The position numbers were made by a program, and so were the translations under genes. A stretch of 64,000 nucleotides of DNA, from NCBI GenBank assembly GCA_036245525.1, contig BTPG01000005.1, positions 131,831,290 to 131,895,289 on the forward strand, read 5' to 3'. Under the pieces are notes generated by a model. That model was not told the DNA's origin. It saw nothing but the letters and a program-made list of their open reading frames with translations, and did not search any database. Positions 21,972-33,148 of this stretch are shown piece by piece. The stretch is from Semisulcospira habei (Eukaryota > Mollusca > Gastropoda > Semisulcospiridae). Numbering within the stretch: the stretch's first letter is position 1; each line of letters opens with the position of its first letter.

Positions 21972-21984
21972 ACATTAGTATTAA

Positions 21985-22040
<56 letters not shown>
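21780..22040 (+). mobile_element. LINE 3' UTR end with (TAG)n tail
   Basis: GTGTGTGTGTCACGTGAG-like UTR, then AAAGCGCCTATATAATAA, then ATT/ATC repeats and a perfect (TAG)n run at about 21988-22040. It resembles the 2.3-kb LINE end but no RT coding remains. Confidence 0.45.
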
Positions 22041-22536
22041 CAAAGTCTAATGACGTTACAAACGCTTTTTTCAATATTTTATTGTGGCCGAACTTTCCCG
22101 ATGACTTCTGCGCAATGGGTTGGGATCTTCTTTAAAACATAATTATAACTATTATCCCCTCGACAGCTTCTGACGATAGTGCTCACCGAACGGTATCGTC
22201 AGTAACAGTCAAGGGGTTTGAGCCATCTCAAAGCCGAGAAAAATTGAACACCACCCAACTGCAAGAGGTATAGATCCTCATGTGCGCCCGCAAATGCATG
22301 GGGTTAGTGTGGATCTGTCATTTGCTTAAGCAACTGTGTATCCATATTCCTTGAACAGGGCTCGTTGGCGTTGAATGTACAGCGCTTTAAAAAAAAATTG
22401 CTTCCACTGGCGGTGAGGGGTTATAAACTTCTAAAATGGTGGCCATGGAAGGCTCACTATAGCAGAGTAATTAATTGCAAACAAAATGTATATTTTGTTA
22501 ATTTTTTTTTAATTAAACAGAACAAAAGTCAGACAC

Positions 22537-22640
22537 AAACCTAAGGCAAATAAAAATGCACGGAGTCAGCACGGCGACGACGAATAGTGTGCCCACCACG
22601 AAAGCGTCCAAAGATAAAATAATAATGGCATCCGCAACGC
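22537..22640 (-). CDS. Transmembrane exon of the receptor-like gene
   Basis: The acceptor CCAACTTTTTCAG ends at 22641, and the exon opens in phase 1, matching the phase-1 exit of the exon at 24606-24469. The encoded segment is GVADAIIILSLDAF, then a hydrophobic stretch of about 20 residues to CIFICLR, an evident single membrane span followed by a basic residue. Two donors are possible: AG|GTTTGT at 22541/22540 (stronger, phase 2) or TTT|GTGTCT at 22537/22536 (weaker, phase 0). Only the second keeps the frame with the exon at 20083. The protein would sit in the plasma membrane with the FN3-like part outside. Confidence 0.6.
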
Positions 22641-22801
22641 CTGAAAAAGTTGGTATACACGACTCATTTAAAGTGATTGGGTTTACTAAATAAAATCCCA
22701 AGCACACAAAAAAAAACAAACAAACAAAAACATGCTGTGAAACACCATCACAACATTTTCGGGCTAAACACCTTTTCAAAATGAACTCTATGCGTAAAGG
22801 T

Positions 22802-22868
22802 ATTCGAGAGGTACCGCCTACGGATACGCGGCGGTTCGCCGCGTATCCGTAGGCGGCACGTCTCGAAT
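22802..22868. repeat. Near-perfect 67-bp hairpin
   Basis: Arms of 32 bp (ATTCGAGAGGTACCGCC.. and complement) with only two mismatches around a 3-base loop. GC-rich in an AT-rich intron. A cruciform-forming mini-element; family unknown. Confidence 0.75.
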
Positions 22869-22913
22869 GAGTTACCTATGTTTCTTGGGAGAGATATATG
22901 GACTGTCCAATTC

Positions 22914-23043
22914 ACAGGCACGGGATGATCGTTGTGTTATTGCTCACCTCCTAACACGGTTAGTAGTAAAAAGTACCAAGGTACTATTACTACTACGCGT
23001 GTTAGTAGGTAAGGAATCACCTAGCGGTCATCCCGCGCCTGTG
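22914..23043. repeat. 130-bp fold-back
   Basis: CACAGGCACGGGATGATCG on the left pairs with CGGTCATCCCGCGCCTGTG on the right. The arms continue through CCTAACACG..TAGTAGTA and its complement to a centre at GTACCAAGGTAC. Probably another palindromic non-autonomous element. Confidence 0.7.
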
Positions 23044-23744
23044 TTCTAGCTGTTCTTATGGTACCAATACCCGTACGCGTACCAAAGAACGTAAATTAGA
23101 TATTAAGTTGCTACGCTCAAATGACTTAATATTAATGGACACATTTTTTTGTTCAATATCAGTCAGAACTTTAGTGTTTGCTTGGCCGGTTGGTCGGTTG
23201 TTTGGTCTGTAATTTTGGCTGGTTTCTTTGCAATTGTTAGTGAGGCTGGCATAACCAAAAGCGACTTCAAAAATATTTGTTTAAAACAAGAAGATCTGCC
23301 ACATTAATCGTTTTACTGCCACTCGTCCATTAAACATGGTTACATTACAAAGTATGACCCGAAAGGATATACGCTTCTTGCATATGTGTGTTGTTCTTTG
23401 CGTTCCATCAGTAAAGGTGTTAATACAGTTTTCGCACGCTTTTCCATATTCACGCGTAGTGATAAAGGTTGCGCGGTCTACGCCGCACTTTGACTGTTTC
23501 TTTGCCGCAATATAAGGTAATAATCAGCCAATGAGGCGCGGTGAGATGCGAGCAACCTAATCCTGGTATAGTCCGTTTGAGCAAAGCTTGCCTCGGTTTG
23601 TTTTGCGAATAACTGTGATTTCAAGACAACTCTAGAAAGAAAAGATGATCACCAACCTTGGTCCTAACTTATTTTAATTTTCCTTTAGGCTTGACAAACA
23701 AAGCTTTAGCCTCTGCCCTCGAGAAAGTTTAAACATGACCTATT

Positions 23745-23931
23745 TAACTCATTCAGCCCGGCGCACGTATTTCCCAAATTTTGGAGGCGTCATCTAACGA
23801 CTGTGCACCTGTTGCAGGAGACGGATCGACCATAATAATTCAAGGCAGGCGCCAAGCTAATCTGGCACTGCCCTTGAATTATCATGGTCGAGCCATCTCC
23901 TGCTGTAGTGCGTCAGGGCTGAATGGGTTAA
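23745..23931. mobile_element. TTAA-type palindromic MITE, copy 5 (one arm shortened)
   Basis: It has TTAACTCATTCAGCCCGGCGC at the left and GGCTGAATGGGTTAA at the right, the clearest TTAA-bounded termini of the family in this window. The left inner arm has lost the GTAGTGCCAGATTAGCTTGGCGCC part, leaving CAAGGCAGGCGCCAAGCTAATC. Confidence 0.8.
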
Positions 23932-24468
23932 ACCTGCTAAAATATACCCTGATCGAGCTTCAAAAAGCAACACTGATATATTTATTCTGGTACACTTCAT
24001 GCTAATCCTGTCAAGAATGTTCGATGGCTTGGTCTTGCGAGACGTCTGATCCGTGCATTACTTGCTACAGTTTCAGTTTCAGTGATGCATGTCAGTGGTC
24101 ACTGAGGCCTGAACAGGTTACATATTACAACTTTTATGTAGGTCATCTCCATGATCTCCCGAGGGTAGTGGCTAATTTATTTTTTATAAATTAGGACCAA
24201 GTTTGATGATATCATTTTGTTCTTAGCGATGTCCTGAAATATGTCTTGTTCAAAAGCTAATTGGTAAAAACAAAGAGGGAAGTTTTGCTCAAACGGACTA
24301 TACAGCACCACTTCGAAGAGAAAAGTATATATCGATTTTGAGTTTAAAACCCATTTAAAAAGTTGATGTTTAATTATTTTTTCTCAGCTTGTAGGAAACT
24401 GAAGTTTCACTTCAAAAGGTCAGGCATAATCAATTCTCTATGGGACAAAAATCGTAAAGTTTCATCAC

Positions 24469-24606
24469 CCTGCGTTCTCGCGATCTGACAGGTCCACTTG
24501 GAGACTTGGTTTTTGTCATCCTTGGCACTGACAGCTACGCAGTGCGCTCTGTTGGGTTTCAGGTCAACAATCCGAGAAACCTCGTGGTCTCTCACAACCA
24601 TGCAAG
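24469..24606 (-). CDS. Ectodomain exon B of the receptor-like gene (FN3-like)
   Basis: A 138-nt exon, phase 1 to phase 1. The acceptor CTTCACTTTATAG ends at 24607 and the donor is CAGG|GTGATG at 24469/24468. It encodes 46 residues including VSRIVDLKPNRAHCVAVSA and WTCQI. The 'L-x-P-x-x-x-x-C-V-x-V-x-A' pattern is that of the E-F strands of fibronectin-III modules in cytokine receptors, with a nearby Trp-x-Cys. Phase 1-1 exons are typical of extracellular modules. A direct homologue is not recognised. Confidence 0.6.
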
Positions 24607-25136
24607 CTATAAAGTGAAGAAAAAGCAACAAAAACAAAATGAGGATTTCATCAAGTCTACCGTATTGTTTGGAACTCACATGCGTTTATCTTTTAGGAGC
24701 ATTCAGAGTTGTTCACATTTTTAGGCTTATTATGCTGATCCTTTTCCCTCCTCTCTAAGCCAACCTCTAATCAACACACGTCAGCGCACACAAATAAAGA
24801 CGGACACAGGGCGCTTCCCGCCATTAGTACGCTCTGCGGGCTCGTGTAACGACAGGAATCCATCTTCTTCTACTCTAATCCATCTTCTAATCCACACACA
24901 CTGGCACACAGAAATAATGACGGACACACGGCGATTCCCGGGATTCGTAAGCGCAGTGGTCTGGCGTAGCATAGCTATTCTGAAGAAGAATAACAGCACG
25001 AGCAGCGAAATGACGTCACTTCAAGCTTCACGTCATGGCATCATTAGTCCCACGACGCCGTGTTCATAGTGTCGACTCGATGTTATGCGTCACTCATCGC
25101 AGTACTAACATTTGACGTATTAGAGGAGCAAACTTG

Positions 25137-25500
25137 GCAATTGTCTTGCTGATTTTCACACCTAGGGCTTACAGGTCACAATTTGAGCTATTCCTACCCC
25201 AGAGCCGGAACAAACAGCAGGCCTATGCAAACACTGTTTATGACAATCATGCGGCTATTAATGAGAAGATAGTTTTTTCGTAAAAGAAAAATTAAAGTTA
25301 TGTTAGCTGTTGTACAAATGACTTCGAAAAAGGGGTGCAGAAAATTGTCTGATTTTCGCACCTAGGGCATACAGGTCATAAGTGACCTAATCGTACCCGA
25401 AAGCCGCGACAAACTGTAGGCTTGTGTAAATGCCGTATATGAAAAAATTATGCGATTGTTAATGAGGAGATTGTTTTTTTCCTTAAAATAATATTCAATT
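25137..25500. repeat. Imperfect direct duplication, about 200-bp unit
   Basis: A unit with TTGTCTTGCTGATTTTCACA, CCTAGGGCTTACAGGTCA and ATGCGGCTATTAATGAGAAG at about 25140-25290 recurs at about 25343-25490 with scattered substitutions. No coding content. The rest of 25500-26150 is intron-like AT-rich sequence. Confidence 0.7.
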
Positions 25501-26151
25501 GTTTTACGATTAATCGCAAATAATTCATGAAATTAATCCAAAAAAAGTGAAAATATTTTTATTTAATTATCACTCAAAAGGTTCCAGAGGTACACTGGTT
25601 AACGATCTCATTCAATATTTCTCTTTTATCTAGGTATATCCAAAATATCTAGTAAAAGTAAGAAAACTTACGGATACAAGTGTGGATCAACCGGATTTTG
25701 TGAAACGGCCATTTTCTCGCCAATGAGCATCTTAATTTTAAAAACAAATTAAAAAAAAAACTACCTCGAGATTATTCTTTTTATGGACAAGATCATACAA
25801 TTTCAAGCGTGTCCGTTCTCAAAAGCGGTATTTAGTCGCTGTCACACACACACACAATAATAAATAATAATAATAATACATAGTTCTTGTAAGGCGCTGT
25901 TCTCCAGGAAGACACGGGACTCACTGCGCATGCACAACAGCACACCCTCTCTCTCCTACACACGCACAATCATACACTACTTTAAAACACCCTATCCCGT
26001 CCCAACATCTTACATTCACTTCCTCTAGGATCAGAACAAAAGGCAGTCAGTCAACAGTTAGATAAAGATAAGCGAAGTGTTAAATGCTCGACAGAAAAGA
26101 AAAGTCTTTAAGTTAGCTTTGAACTGTGACAATGTTCAAAGCTCACTTAAA

Positions 26152-26153
<2 letters not shown>

Positions 26154-26209
<56 letters not shown>

Positions 26210-26224
26210 CACACACACACACAC
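26154..26224. repeat. (CA)n microsatellite
   Basis: About 35 CA units with one TAGA interruption, directly followed by GGCGCTTGGCGCC. Confidence 0.95.
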
Positions 26225-26678
26225 GGCGCTTGGCGCCAAAAAGACGTTCTCTAGCAAGGGTTGCGTAGCTAGACGTGACGTCATATTTATCTTGTTACTT
26301 CTTTGCCAGAATTCGGGGCCCGCACGCCCAGCACATCGTCTGCATTCTCCGGAATGCGCTCCGACCAGCCCCATTTCAAAGTCTACCGTATTTTCAATAC
26401 GGTAGACAAAAACCAAACTTAAGAATAAGAAGTACGAATAAACATGTACGAATACCTCGTTGTGCGTGTAGATCTTTACCTATATTGACCAGGAAAATAA
26501 TCTGTATGTGATTTTTTGGTCACCATAAATTTATTTTCATACGAATATGTTTATGCCGAGTTAAATCGCATAAAAAGACAACGTTCTGCAAAAACAATGG
26601 TTGAAGTTATTGTTATTATTGTTACGTTGTTGTTATTTTTCAATTATATTAACCGCTTTAAACAAGGTACAATATTAC

Positions 26679-26861
26679 CTTCCTCGGTGACGTCTTTGCA
26701 GTCTTTGCAGTCATCAGTTTCCTTGACGGTATAACAGAACTGCCTAGGTTGTCCATGTTTGTAGTTCGTTTGACATCTGGGCGTCATTTTCAGGAGAAGT
26801 CTGTTGTTCTGTACTGTTAAATCAAGATCTGGTGATTCTGGAGCTACACCTGTACAATTAT
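26679..26861 (-). CDS. Ectodomain exon A of the receptor-like gene
   Basis: A 183-nt exon, phase 1 to phase 1. The acceptor TTATTATTTTTGTCCCAG ends at 26862 and the donor is GAAG|GTAATA at 26679/26678. It encodes 61 residues with DNCTGVAPESPDLDL, a CQTNYKHG and FCYTVKE segment and CKDCKDV: five cysteines and alternating hydrophobics as in beta-strand modules. It joins in frame to the exon at 49528-49372 (phase 1 exit) and to that at 24606-24469. The Polinton at 27.9-46.6 kb lies in the intron between this exon and the previous one. Confidence 0.65.
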
Positions 26862-27481
26862 CTGGGACAAAAATAATAAATCGTGGACCTGGGGTCGTGT
26901 GCATTGAAATGGACTAAAACCGTAGACCAGGTCTAAGCCTAAACCATAAATAAATAAAATATTTAAATAGTAAATAATTTGCCTTACAAGATTTGCTTCA
27001 AAATAATGCAACGTTTTTCACGTAAATAGGTTTTCTTTCGTAAGAAACTCAAATTTGTTAAATAAGCCTTTAGATTTCTCTGTCTCATCCTGTCATAGAC
27101 TACAAGGGTCCAAGCAAAAAATGGCGGACGTTTTATAGCACTCTCGATGACGCGTTAGGACCTCGTTTTCGAGTCTTGATAGCAACTCGGTTCGACAAAA
27201 TAGCAGAAAAAAAAACGCACTAAAGTAGTCCTATTTGACGTAATACACATCCTCTGCTTTTTTTTTTTACGACGTGAGGAGCCAATCTAAACAATATTTC
27301 ACCACTAATTACACAGCGCAAACAGCAAAATCCTTCGCCAAATCCATCTCATCGCCATGCACCGAGCAATTTTAAAGTTCGGGAAACCACGGAACAAAAA
27401 TAGTTTCCGAGTTTTTTTTTTTAACCAATTAGAGACAGCAATCCTTGCAAACAACACACTGTCGTCTGCTCAGCCACCAAC

Positions 27482-27703
27482 ATGCCACAATCTCACCAAA
27501 GCACAGAGCAACAAATTCAAGAACTAAAACGAAAATACACACCCGGCAACACTATACACAAAGCACGATATTGCCAACGTTCTCTCTTCACGTCACTCAA
27601 TACGGGACTATCTGAAGAAAAACATCTCACGAATTTTCAAAGACTATCTGACATCATGTCAACGCTGAGAGAGATGAAATATAGAGAGCACTGCGACACC
27701 TAA
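27482..27703 (+). CDS. Unrecognised 73-codon ORF
   Basis: Encodes MPQSHQSTEQQIQELKRKY..., Gln/Lys/Arg-rich at the start, with an acceptable start context (CAACATGCC). It contains no motif I recognise and has no neighbour suggesting a role. Possibly noise in intron sequence. Confidence 0.15.
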   Translation: MPQSHQSTEQQIQELKRKYTPGNTIHKARYCQRSLFTSLNTGLSEEKHLTNFQRLSDIMSTLREMKYREHCDT

Positions 27704-27904
27704 ATCAATACTGCCCTATCGATAGTTCTAAATCAGGGTAAATTACGTACGAATTACGTTACGGTCCAAATTTCAAATCTCCCGTTATCACAGTTGGCGT
27801 TCCTGAGAAATTGTGACTAGACAATTTTCAGTGCAAAGAATGTAGCTGATTCACTCCAGGTAATATTATATGTCGGCTAAATGCGCAAAACAAACTGCGT
27901 AACA

Positions 27905-28997
27905 CACACCCCACACCTCTCCCCCCCCCCCACACACACACATCCTATACACGCCACCCCACCACTCACCCCTTACCCTATACACCCCCCCCCACATCCT
28001 GCACATGCCACCCCACCACCCACCCCTTACCCTATACACCCCCCACACACACACACACACACATACACCTCACACCCAGCCCCCTACCCCCACACCCCAC
28101 CCAGCCCCCTACCTCCACCCCCACCCCACAAAGCCCCACACACCCACACCCCACCCAGCCACCCCCCCACCACCCCCCAACACCCCACAAAGCCACCAAC
28201 CTCGCACACACAGGCACACACAAACATATCAGACCAAATTATTCCGTTCTGTGTCAACGCTTCAAAAGTGTGTTATTAAGGCACTAAGACAAACCTTGAA
28301 TATAGGTCTTTCACCAAATATGGAACAAACCTTGAATATAGGTTTTTCTCCAAATATAGAGCACTAGGTCATTCTCTAATAATTAGGACTCACCCAGTGA
28401 GGAGTAGTGTGGAGGAAAAGAATTGTTTTCTGTTTCGTCGGCTGACAAAGTGTGGAGAAAATTTTGTTGTTTCCACTCCAAGCACACGAACACATCAGCA
28501 CATCGTGAGTGTTATTTAATAGGCGCATACCAACATGTGATGCATTTAAATTAAAAGACAAAACCCATTACCCTACCCCCAGTGAGAGACCTGATACAAA
28601 GTCACTATACACGCACACTGTTTTACGAGTGTTTTAGATCAACAACTCTCGCGAGGAGAATGGGTATGCCTGAGTGGTTTCGTATTTCAGGGCAGGAATG
28701 TGCCTCTGAGTTTGATTACAGGCACACGATAATGCACTTACAAAAGGTTGGATAGTATACTTTTTTCCAGTGAACAGTATGGTGGCAAAATTAGGTGCCT
28801 GTATTCGTACTGTCTGAGTTTGAAACCCGATCAGAGCAGGGACACCTGCTGTCGTGTGAGTGAGTTTATTACATTGCAACCGGACCAGAGCAGGTGGAAG
28901 AATCAAGCCAGACAAGCTTTTGCGTAGTCATTATATAACACCTGCCGTGTGGGTGAGTTTATTAGATTGCATCCCTTTCATGACCAGAAAGGTATGC
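27905..28997 (+). repeat. Left terminal inverted repeat of Polinton element 1
   Basis: The inner limit near 28997 (GAAAGGTATGC) matches 45680 on the opposite strand; the outer limit falls in a CA/CCCC-rich tract and is not exact. Within it are two copies of a CACCTGC..GTGTG-GTGAGTTTATTA-ATTGCA unit (about 28843-28876 and 28940-28973), a direct repeat AAACCTTGAATATAGGT (about 28290-28345), and a C/A-rich tract (27905-28200). Open frames in it are mirror images of those in the right repeat and are unlikely to be genes. Confidence 0.85.
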
Positions 28998-29208
28998 TTG
29001 AAATCGGTAGTGAAACAGATACCTGTTTATGCTCAGTGGGGACGACCCCGTACTATACGCCTTTTATTCCCAGTTTAGTTTGAGTTTACTACACAGGCGT
29101 GACGTGCCTGCTAACACGTTCAGATTTTATCGTGATTTGGTGCATTTCTGATTCAAAATGGGCTGTGAAGGATTAAAACCAAAACAACTCAAAAGCTAAG
29201 TGATTTTT

Positions 29209-30492
29209 TTAATACACGTGAGCGCTTAGCCTGCTCTCAGCAATGTTCAGTTGAGCATAAAAAATCATATACAAATATATATTTATGGCTCCAGCGGTTT
29301 CAGTCTTTTTTTGTATCAGAATTGTAATCCCGTCACTGCCGTTTTCGACAGTATGGCCTGACCCATGTAGATAATCGTCGTCTGTACTACGTAGGTCTAG
29401 CCAAAGTGTGTACTTGTCTGTCAGGTATTGAGCGATTCTTACATCATACAGATGCAGATCTTTACAAGCCATGTTTGCTGGTTTTTCTCTGAGCCTTCCA
29501 CCAGCAAAATACTTTGTGATCTCATCATAGTGCTGGTATCCCATCATTCCCGACGCGAAAACTTGATTTGGGCATCCTTCGATTGTACAGGATAAATGTG
29601 TAATTTTTGGATTATAGAATTTTTCTGAATCTCGTTGGTATGGACTTCCTGGTTCAACGAACAACATGAGTATGCCTTTCAGTGACCTAGCAGGCATGTT
29701 TAGGTTGATGTTCCAAATCTGGTCGCTTTTGTTTTTATTAATTAAACTGTGTCTTATCACATGGTCATAATAAATCGGCAGTCTTGACTGGTACTGATTT
29801 CGTATGAGAGTAGCTAAATGACTATGTGTGACAATCTCATATTCCAAGGAAATGTTAGAGATCTTGTATGATGCATTGAGATCCGTTGATTTGATAACTT
29901 TGGAATAGTCATTAAAGATTAGTTCAAAACTCAGGTGGTCATTTAGTGCTCCTTGGTAATAAGGTAAATGCGCTGTTATGATTTCGAATTCAAGTGGAAT
30001 GCAAAACCTATTTCCATATGTTTCTGCCACAATAATGTCATTGGCTTCTGTTGTTGATTTATCTGATGCATTGATTCTGAGTTTGGCAACATTATCAGAC
30101 TGTATACCTTGATAAATACGGTCTTCTCTTTCTTCTTGAGTTATCCACAAATCTTTGTAACAGTAGAACACATCAGCATCGTCAAGACTAAACACTTCCT
30201 GTCCTTCAAGTTTAACTTTAATAGTCTTAATAATTGCTCTGCCTAGGTTGCCAACTAGTGTTCTTTTGTCATCTGATTCTGATGAAAATTCAATATTAAA
30301 AGCAAGACGAGCAGTACCAGGAACAATAACGTCACTGGGGCCTAGGTTTGGAAACTTAACAGTAAGAATTTGGTTTTGATCTATGGAGCTAGGATTGTTA
30401 GTGACAACAATTGATTGTCTAATGCCATTAACACCAAGAGGTTCACATAGTTTTCTGTATGGATCTAACTTTGATCCGTAGGACTGTGTCAT
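29209..30492 (-). CDS. Polinton major capsid protein (double jelly-roll), element 1
   Basis: An intact frame of about 427 residues. The start is taken at MTQSYGSKLDPYRKL (30492), which is conserved in element 2, rather than the two-codon upstream extension. It has beta-strand-rich sequence with FPNLGPSDVIVPGTARLAF (near residue 50), the LPYYQGALNDHLSFEL motif (near 190) and a C-terminal INIYLYMIFYAQLNIAE strand. Large jelly-roll capsid proteins of Polintons assemble icosahedral shells in the nucleus. It is about 85% identical by eye to the copy at 57912-59195. It is the first gene inside the left inverted repeat and is divergent from gene A across a 42-bp AT-rich gap. It remains open despite decay elsewhere. 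Assignment rests on strand pattern, position and conservation. Confidence 0.72.
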   Translation of the reverse strand: MTQSYGSKLDPYRKLCEPLGVNGIRQSIVVTNNPSSIDQNQILTVKFPNLGPSDVIVPGTARLAFNIEFSSESDDKRTLVGNLGRAIIKTIKVKLEGQEVFSLDDADVFYCYKDLWITQEEREDRIYQGIQSDNVAKLRINASDKSTTEANDIIVAETYGNRFCIPLEFEIITAHLPYYQGALNDHLSFELIFNDYSKVIKSTDLNASYKISNISLEYEIVTHSHLATLIRNQYQSRLPIYYDHVIRHSLINKNKSDQIWNINLNMPARSLKGILMLFVEPGSPYQRDSEKFYNPKITHLSCTIEGCPNQVFASGMMGYQHYDEITKYFAGGRLREKPANMACKDLHLYDVRIAQYLTDKYTLWLDLRSTDDDYLHGSGHTVENGSDGITILIQKKTETAGAINIYLYMIFYAQLNIAESRLSAHVY

Positions 30493-30534
30493 TTTATTAT
30501 GCAAAAATCAAAAACAAATTAATTAATAAAAACA
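30493..30534. promoter_or_regulatory. Divergent MCP / gene A intergenic segment
   Basis: Only 42 bp separate the two opposite start codons, AT-only apart from a few C. AATTAATAAAAACAATGGCAG at its right end is conserved at 59222-59241 in element 2. Such a short conserved spacer must carry both promoters or be read through by longer transcripts. No TATA box is certain. Confidence 0.4.
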
Positions 30535-31757
30535 ATGGCAGCGGGAGGATTTAACCATGAAAGATTTTGAAATGGATGACATGAATGACTATGATACTAG
30601 TGCAACAGATGTAACTGGAATGGGAAATACTTCTAGTATGTATCATGAACTGTTAAAAGACAAAGTAAACTCGTTTTATGATAGTGTTGGTGACCGCCCA
30701 GATGAAATAGATCCTAATCAGTTTGAATATGAAAAAGGTCATTTATTTTTAAATACTGCTGACAAAGGAAAAGTACAATTGACTAACAAAAGAGACCCTG
30801 GTAAGTTTAGAGCTTTAAGTACAATCAAAAATGAAGGTGGTGTTGGCGCCTTGCGTCAACTTGGTATTGGAGATAAACAGTTACCACCTCGTCTTGCTAG
30901 TGCTCTTCATGATGTGCAAACAAGGTTGCCAACTGGACAAGAAATTGAAATGACTGAAGTAACAAGACTGCCAGAATTAGCAAACACAGTAATACAAGAA
31001 ATTTCATTTACAGAAGGGAAAATAAATGAGGCTATGAAAACAATGGGTGACTCTCCTTTGACAATGCGGGAGTTAGTGGGGTTGGATAAAACACTGCAGT
31101 CAATCAGAGGTGAGCTTGTGAATAATGTAGCCAAACTAGGGGAGCTTGATAATCACATAGAAAGAGAAAAAGAAAAACTAGCTAAAGCTGATGATGAGAA
31201 TTATGACACAGAAATGAAAGAAAGAATACAACACAGATTAAATGATTTGCAGATAGAAAGATCAGCGCGGCTAGAAGTAGTTGAAATTGGGAAAGAAAAA
31301 CTGAAAACACAGGTCAACAGGATTAGAGAAACTATTCAGAAAATACTTCACGAAGACACAACTTTGGCTGAGAGATTGAAAACACTTTTCAGAGAGCAGG
31401 GTATCACTATTGCAAGTTTAATTACTGCTCTTGGATTTATTATCAGTACTGTAGTGTTAGCTGTAACGGGTGGACCAGGTGGTAGCACCCCGGCCCCTCC
31501 AACACCTCCAGTTCCATCAGGCCCAAAAGATTTACAGTCATGGGTAAAAAAAACAGCTGTCTCATATATTAGACTTACTTCAGAAATTAGCTGTAAAAGC
31601 AATGGATGCTTTGCCTGGCATAATAGGGAGTGTTGTCAGTTGGCTGATAAGTACTGCAGCAAAGGTAGTAGGGTTTATGGCAGAGCTTGTATGGGTCTTT
31701 TTGGTGACAGTAGGAGGATTAATTATAGGATATTTAATGAAACAGGTAAAGAAGTAA
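30535..31757 (+). pseudogene. Polinton gene A (coiled-coil membrane protein), element 1, two frame breaks
   Basis: Homologue of the intact 411-residue protein at 59236-60471. One extra A near 30560 disrupts the frame after about eight codons, although an internal ATG at 30557 reopens it. A second break near 31550, in an A-rich run, scrambles the C-terminal hydrophobic part, leaving a run of false Cys-rich residues. Between them lies an intact Glu/Lys-rich helical segment (about residues 200-270) and a membrane span (ITALGFIISTVVLAV, near residue 290) followed by a Pro/Gly-rich linker. Function is unknown; it may be an inner-membrane or minor virion protein. The 3' end overlaps gene B tail to tail. 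Confidence 0.7.
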
Positions 31758-33123
31758 TATCCCTAATCCAGTAAGGCCTATTACTAATGCAGTTCTCTCT
31801 GACTCATGTGTGTCTACTGGGGTTAAGAGATACTGTTTATTGCCATTTGCCTTAAGAACATAAAGCATAGGAATGTGTGTTGGTGTCATTACAATTACAA
31901 ACATCACTGGCTGTACTGGTGCTGGTACCGGTGCAGGTGTCGGTGCTGATGCTGGGGCTGTTACTGACATTACTGGCGTTACTGTCTGTACAGGTGATGA
32001 TGATGTTACTGGCGTTACTGGTGTTATTAATGGTTTTAATGGTTGTAGGTGAGTGGTTGTTGGGCTCAAGTTTACAGATTGATTGAGACCTAATTTCTGA
32101 TCACTCCCTGCAACAATTATTTTGTTATTATAATTTATTATTGTACCCATTTGAAGTTGAAGGTCTGATGGCAACATGTATAGCCCGATGCCAACTACAA
32201 AGTCAACTTTCGATCTAGCATATCTGAGAACGTCTTGGTAGTGTTGTATGCTTGATGGGAGATGTACAACTGAATTGATTGAATCTTCCAGGTTTGCAAG
32301 AAACTGTTTTTGTGCTTCAAATTTCCCACTACCATTTAAGATGTTTGATTTTGTTTGAGCTTGTGCTCCTAGAATACACCCCACAAACGTTCTGATAGAC
32401 TCATTAATGCGTTCGACTCCTGCTTGAGTAAACCCGTCACTCCTGTCTAAGACAAATGTGGTCCAGGCATTAGACTGTTTCTGTTCTATTGAGCCTAACC
32501 ACACTTCAGATTTTGATGAGAATGAAGAGTAGGGAGGCCAGTAATTTTGAGGGTATTGTCTGTGACTCATAGCATAATACAATGTACCCATGCCTTTGTG
32601 ATCATCAAGTTTTTGTGTAAAGTCATACTTTGTACTGATGTTAAATTCATTACAGATGTGTTTAAATGCTTTCATATCCATGGGGTTGTTAAACTGGTTA
32701 AAACTAGATTCAGTAGGCAGTGGGGTATGCAGTTCTAACAGTATTCTTCTAAGCTGGTAATACGTGTGGAAACGATAGACAGACTTAATCAGTTTGTTTG
32801 GGTGATTCAAATGGTCTGTAAAAGAAACGCCACAGCCTGTAGTTGAGCATAGTATAGCAAAGTTAAGTTGGTTTTGAAACATCTGTAGTGGGCTTGAGGA
32901 CCACTTTCTTGCAGTTGCATCATCTGTTATTGGAGGGTTTAGGTAATGATCATAAGGGTTGGGTACTTTCACTTGAAATAAATCTCCTTCGGACAAAGCT
33001 ATATCAAGCTCATTTAGTTGAATTATTATGAATGGTCATAAGTAGGCGCAACATTATACTTGGCATCCACGTTAAATTGAAATGCATTTACAGTGGCAAT
33101 TGTTGGTGATTTAAATTCCATTG
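31734..33123 (-). pseudogene. Polinton gene B, element 1, N-terminal frame break
   Basis: The frame 32996-31734 encodes about 420 residues, and the element 2 copy shows that the true start is at 33123 (MEFKSPTI). A small deletion near 33025-33035 breaks the frame early. Central part: conserved FQNQLNFAILCSTTGCGVSF and HYAMSHRQ-type segments. It is followed by a Pro/Thr/Val-rich low-complexity stretch (about residues 320-380) and a C-terminal membrane anchor (LVIGLTGLGILLLYLF). No family is recognised. A surface protein anchored by its C-terminus is possible. Confidence 0.7.
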
Positions 33124-33148
33124 TTCTTTTTTTATGTAATAATAAAAA

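Noticed and set aside
27905..28220. Possible CRISPR-like array
   Set aside because: Spacing is irregular, the sequence is simple CACCCC repeat, and the context is eukaryotic.
28005..28367. Pro/His-rich ORF and its mirror at 46309-46629
   Set aside because: Both lie in the C/A-rich edge of the Polinton terminal repeat; composition artefact, not conserved at protein level.
28634..28915. 93-codon ORF, almost identical at 45749-46030, that looks conserved
   Set aside because: The identity is explained by the terminal inverted repeat; no motif and no such gene in known Polintons.
29209..30504. Start codon of the capsid gene at 30504
   Set aside because: The upstream codons differ between the two elements (MHNK vs MCIIK), while MTQSYGS is identical, so 30492 is preferred.
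31560..31757. Cys-rich C-terminal domain in gene A of element 1
   Set aside because: Comparison with element 2 shows that this is a frame-shifted reading of a hydrophobic tail.
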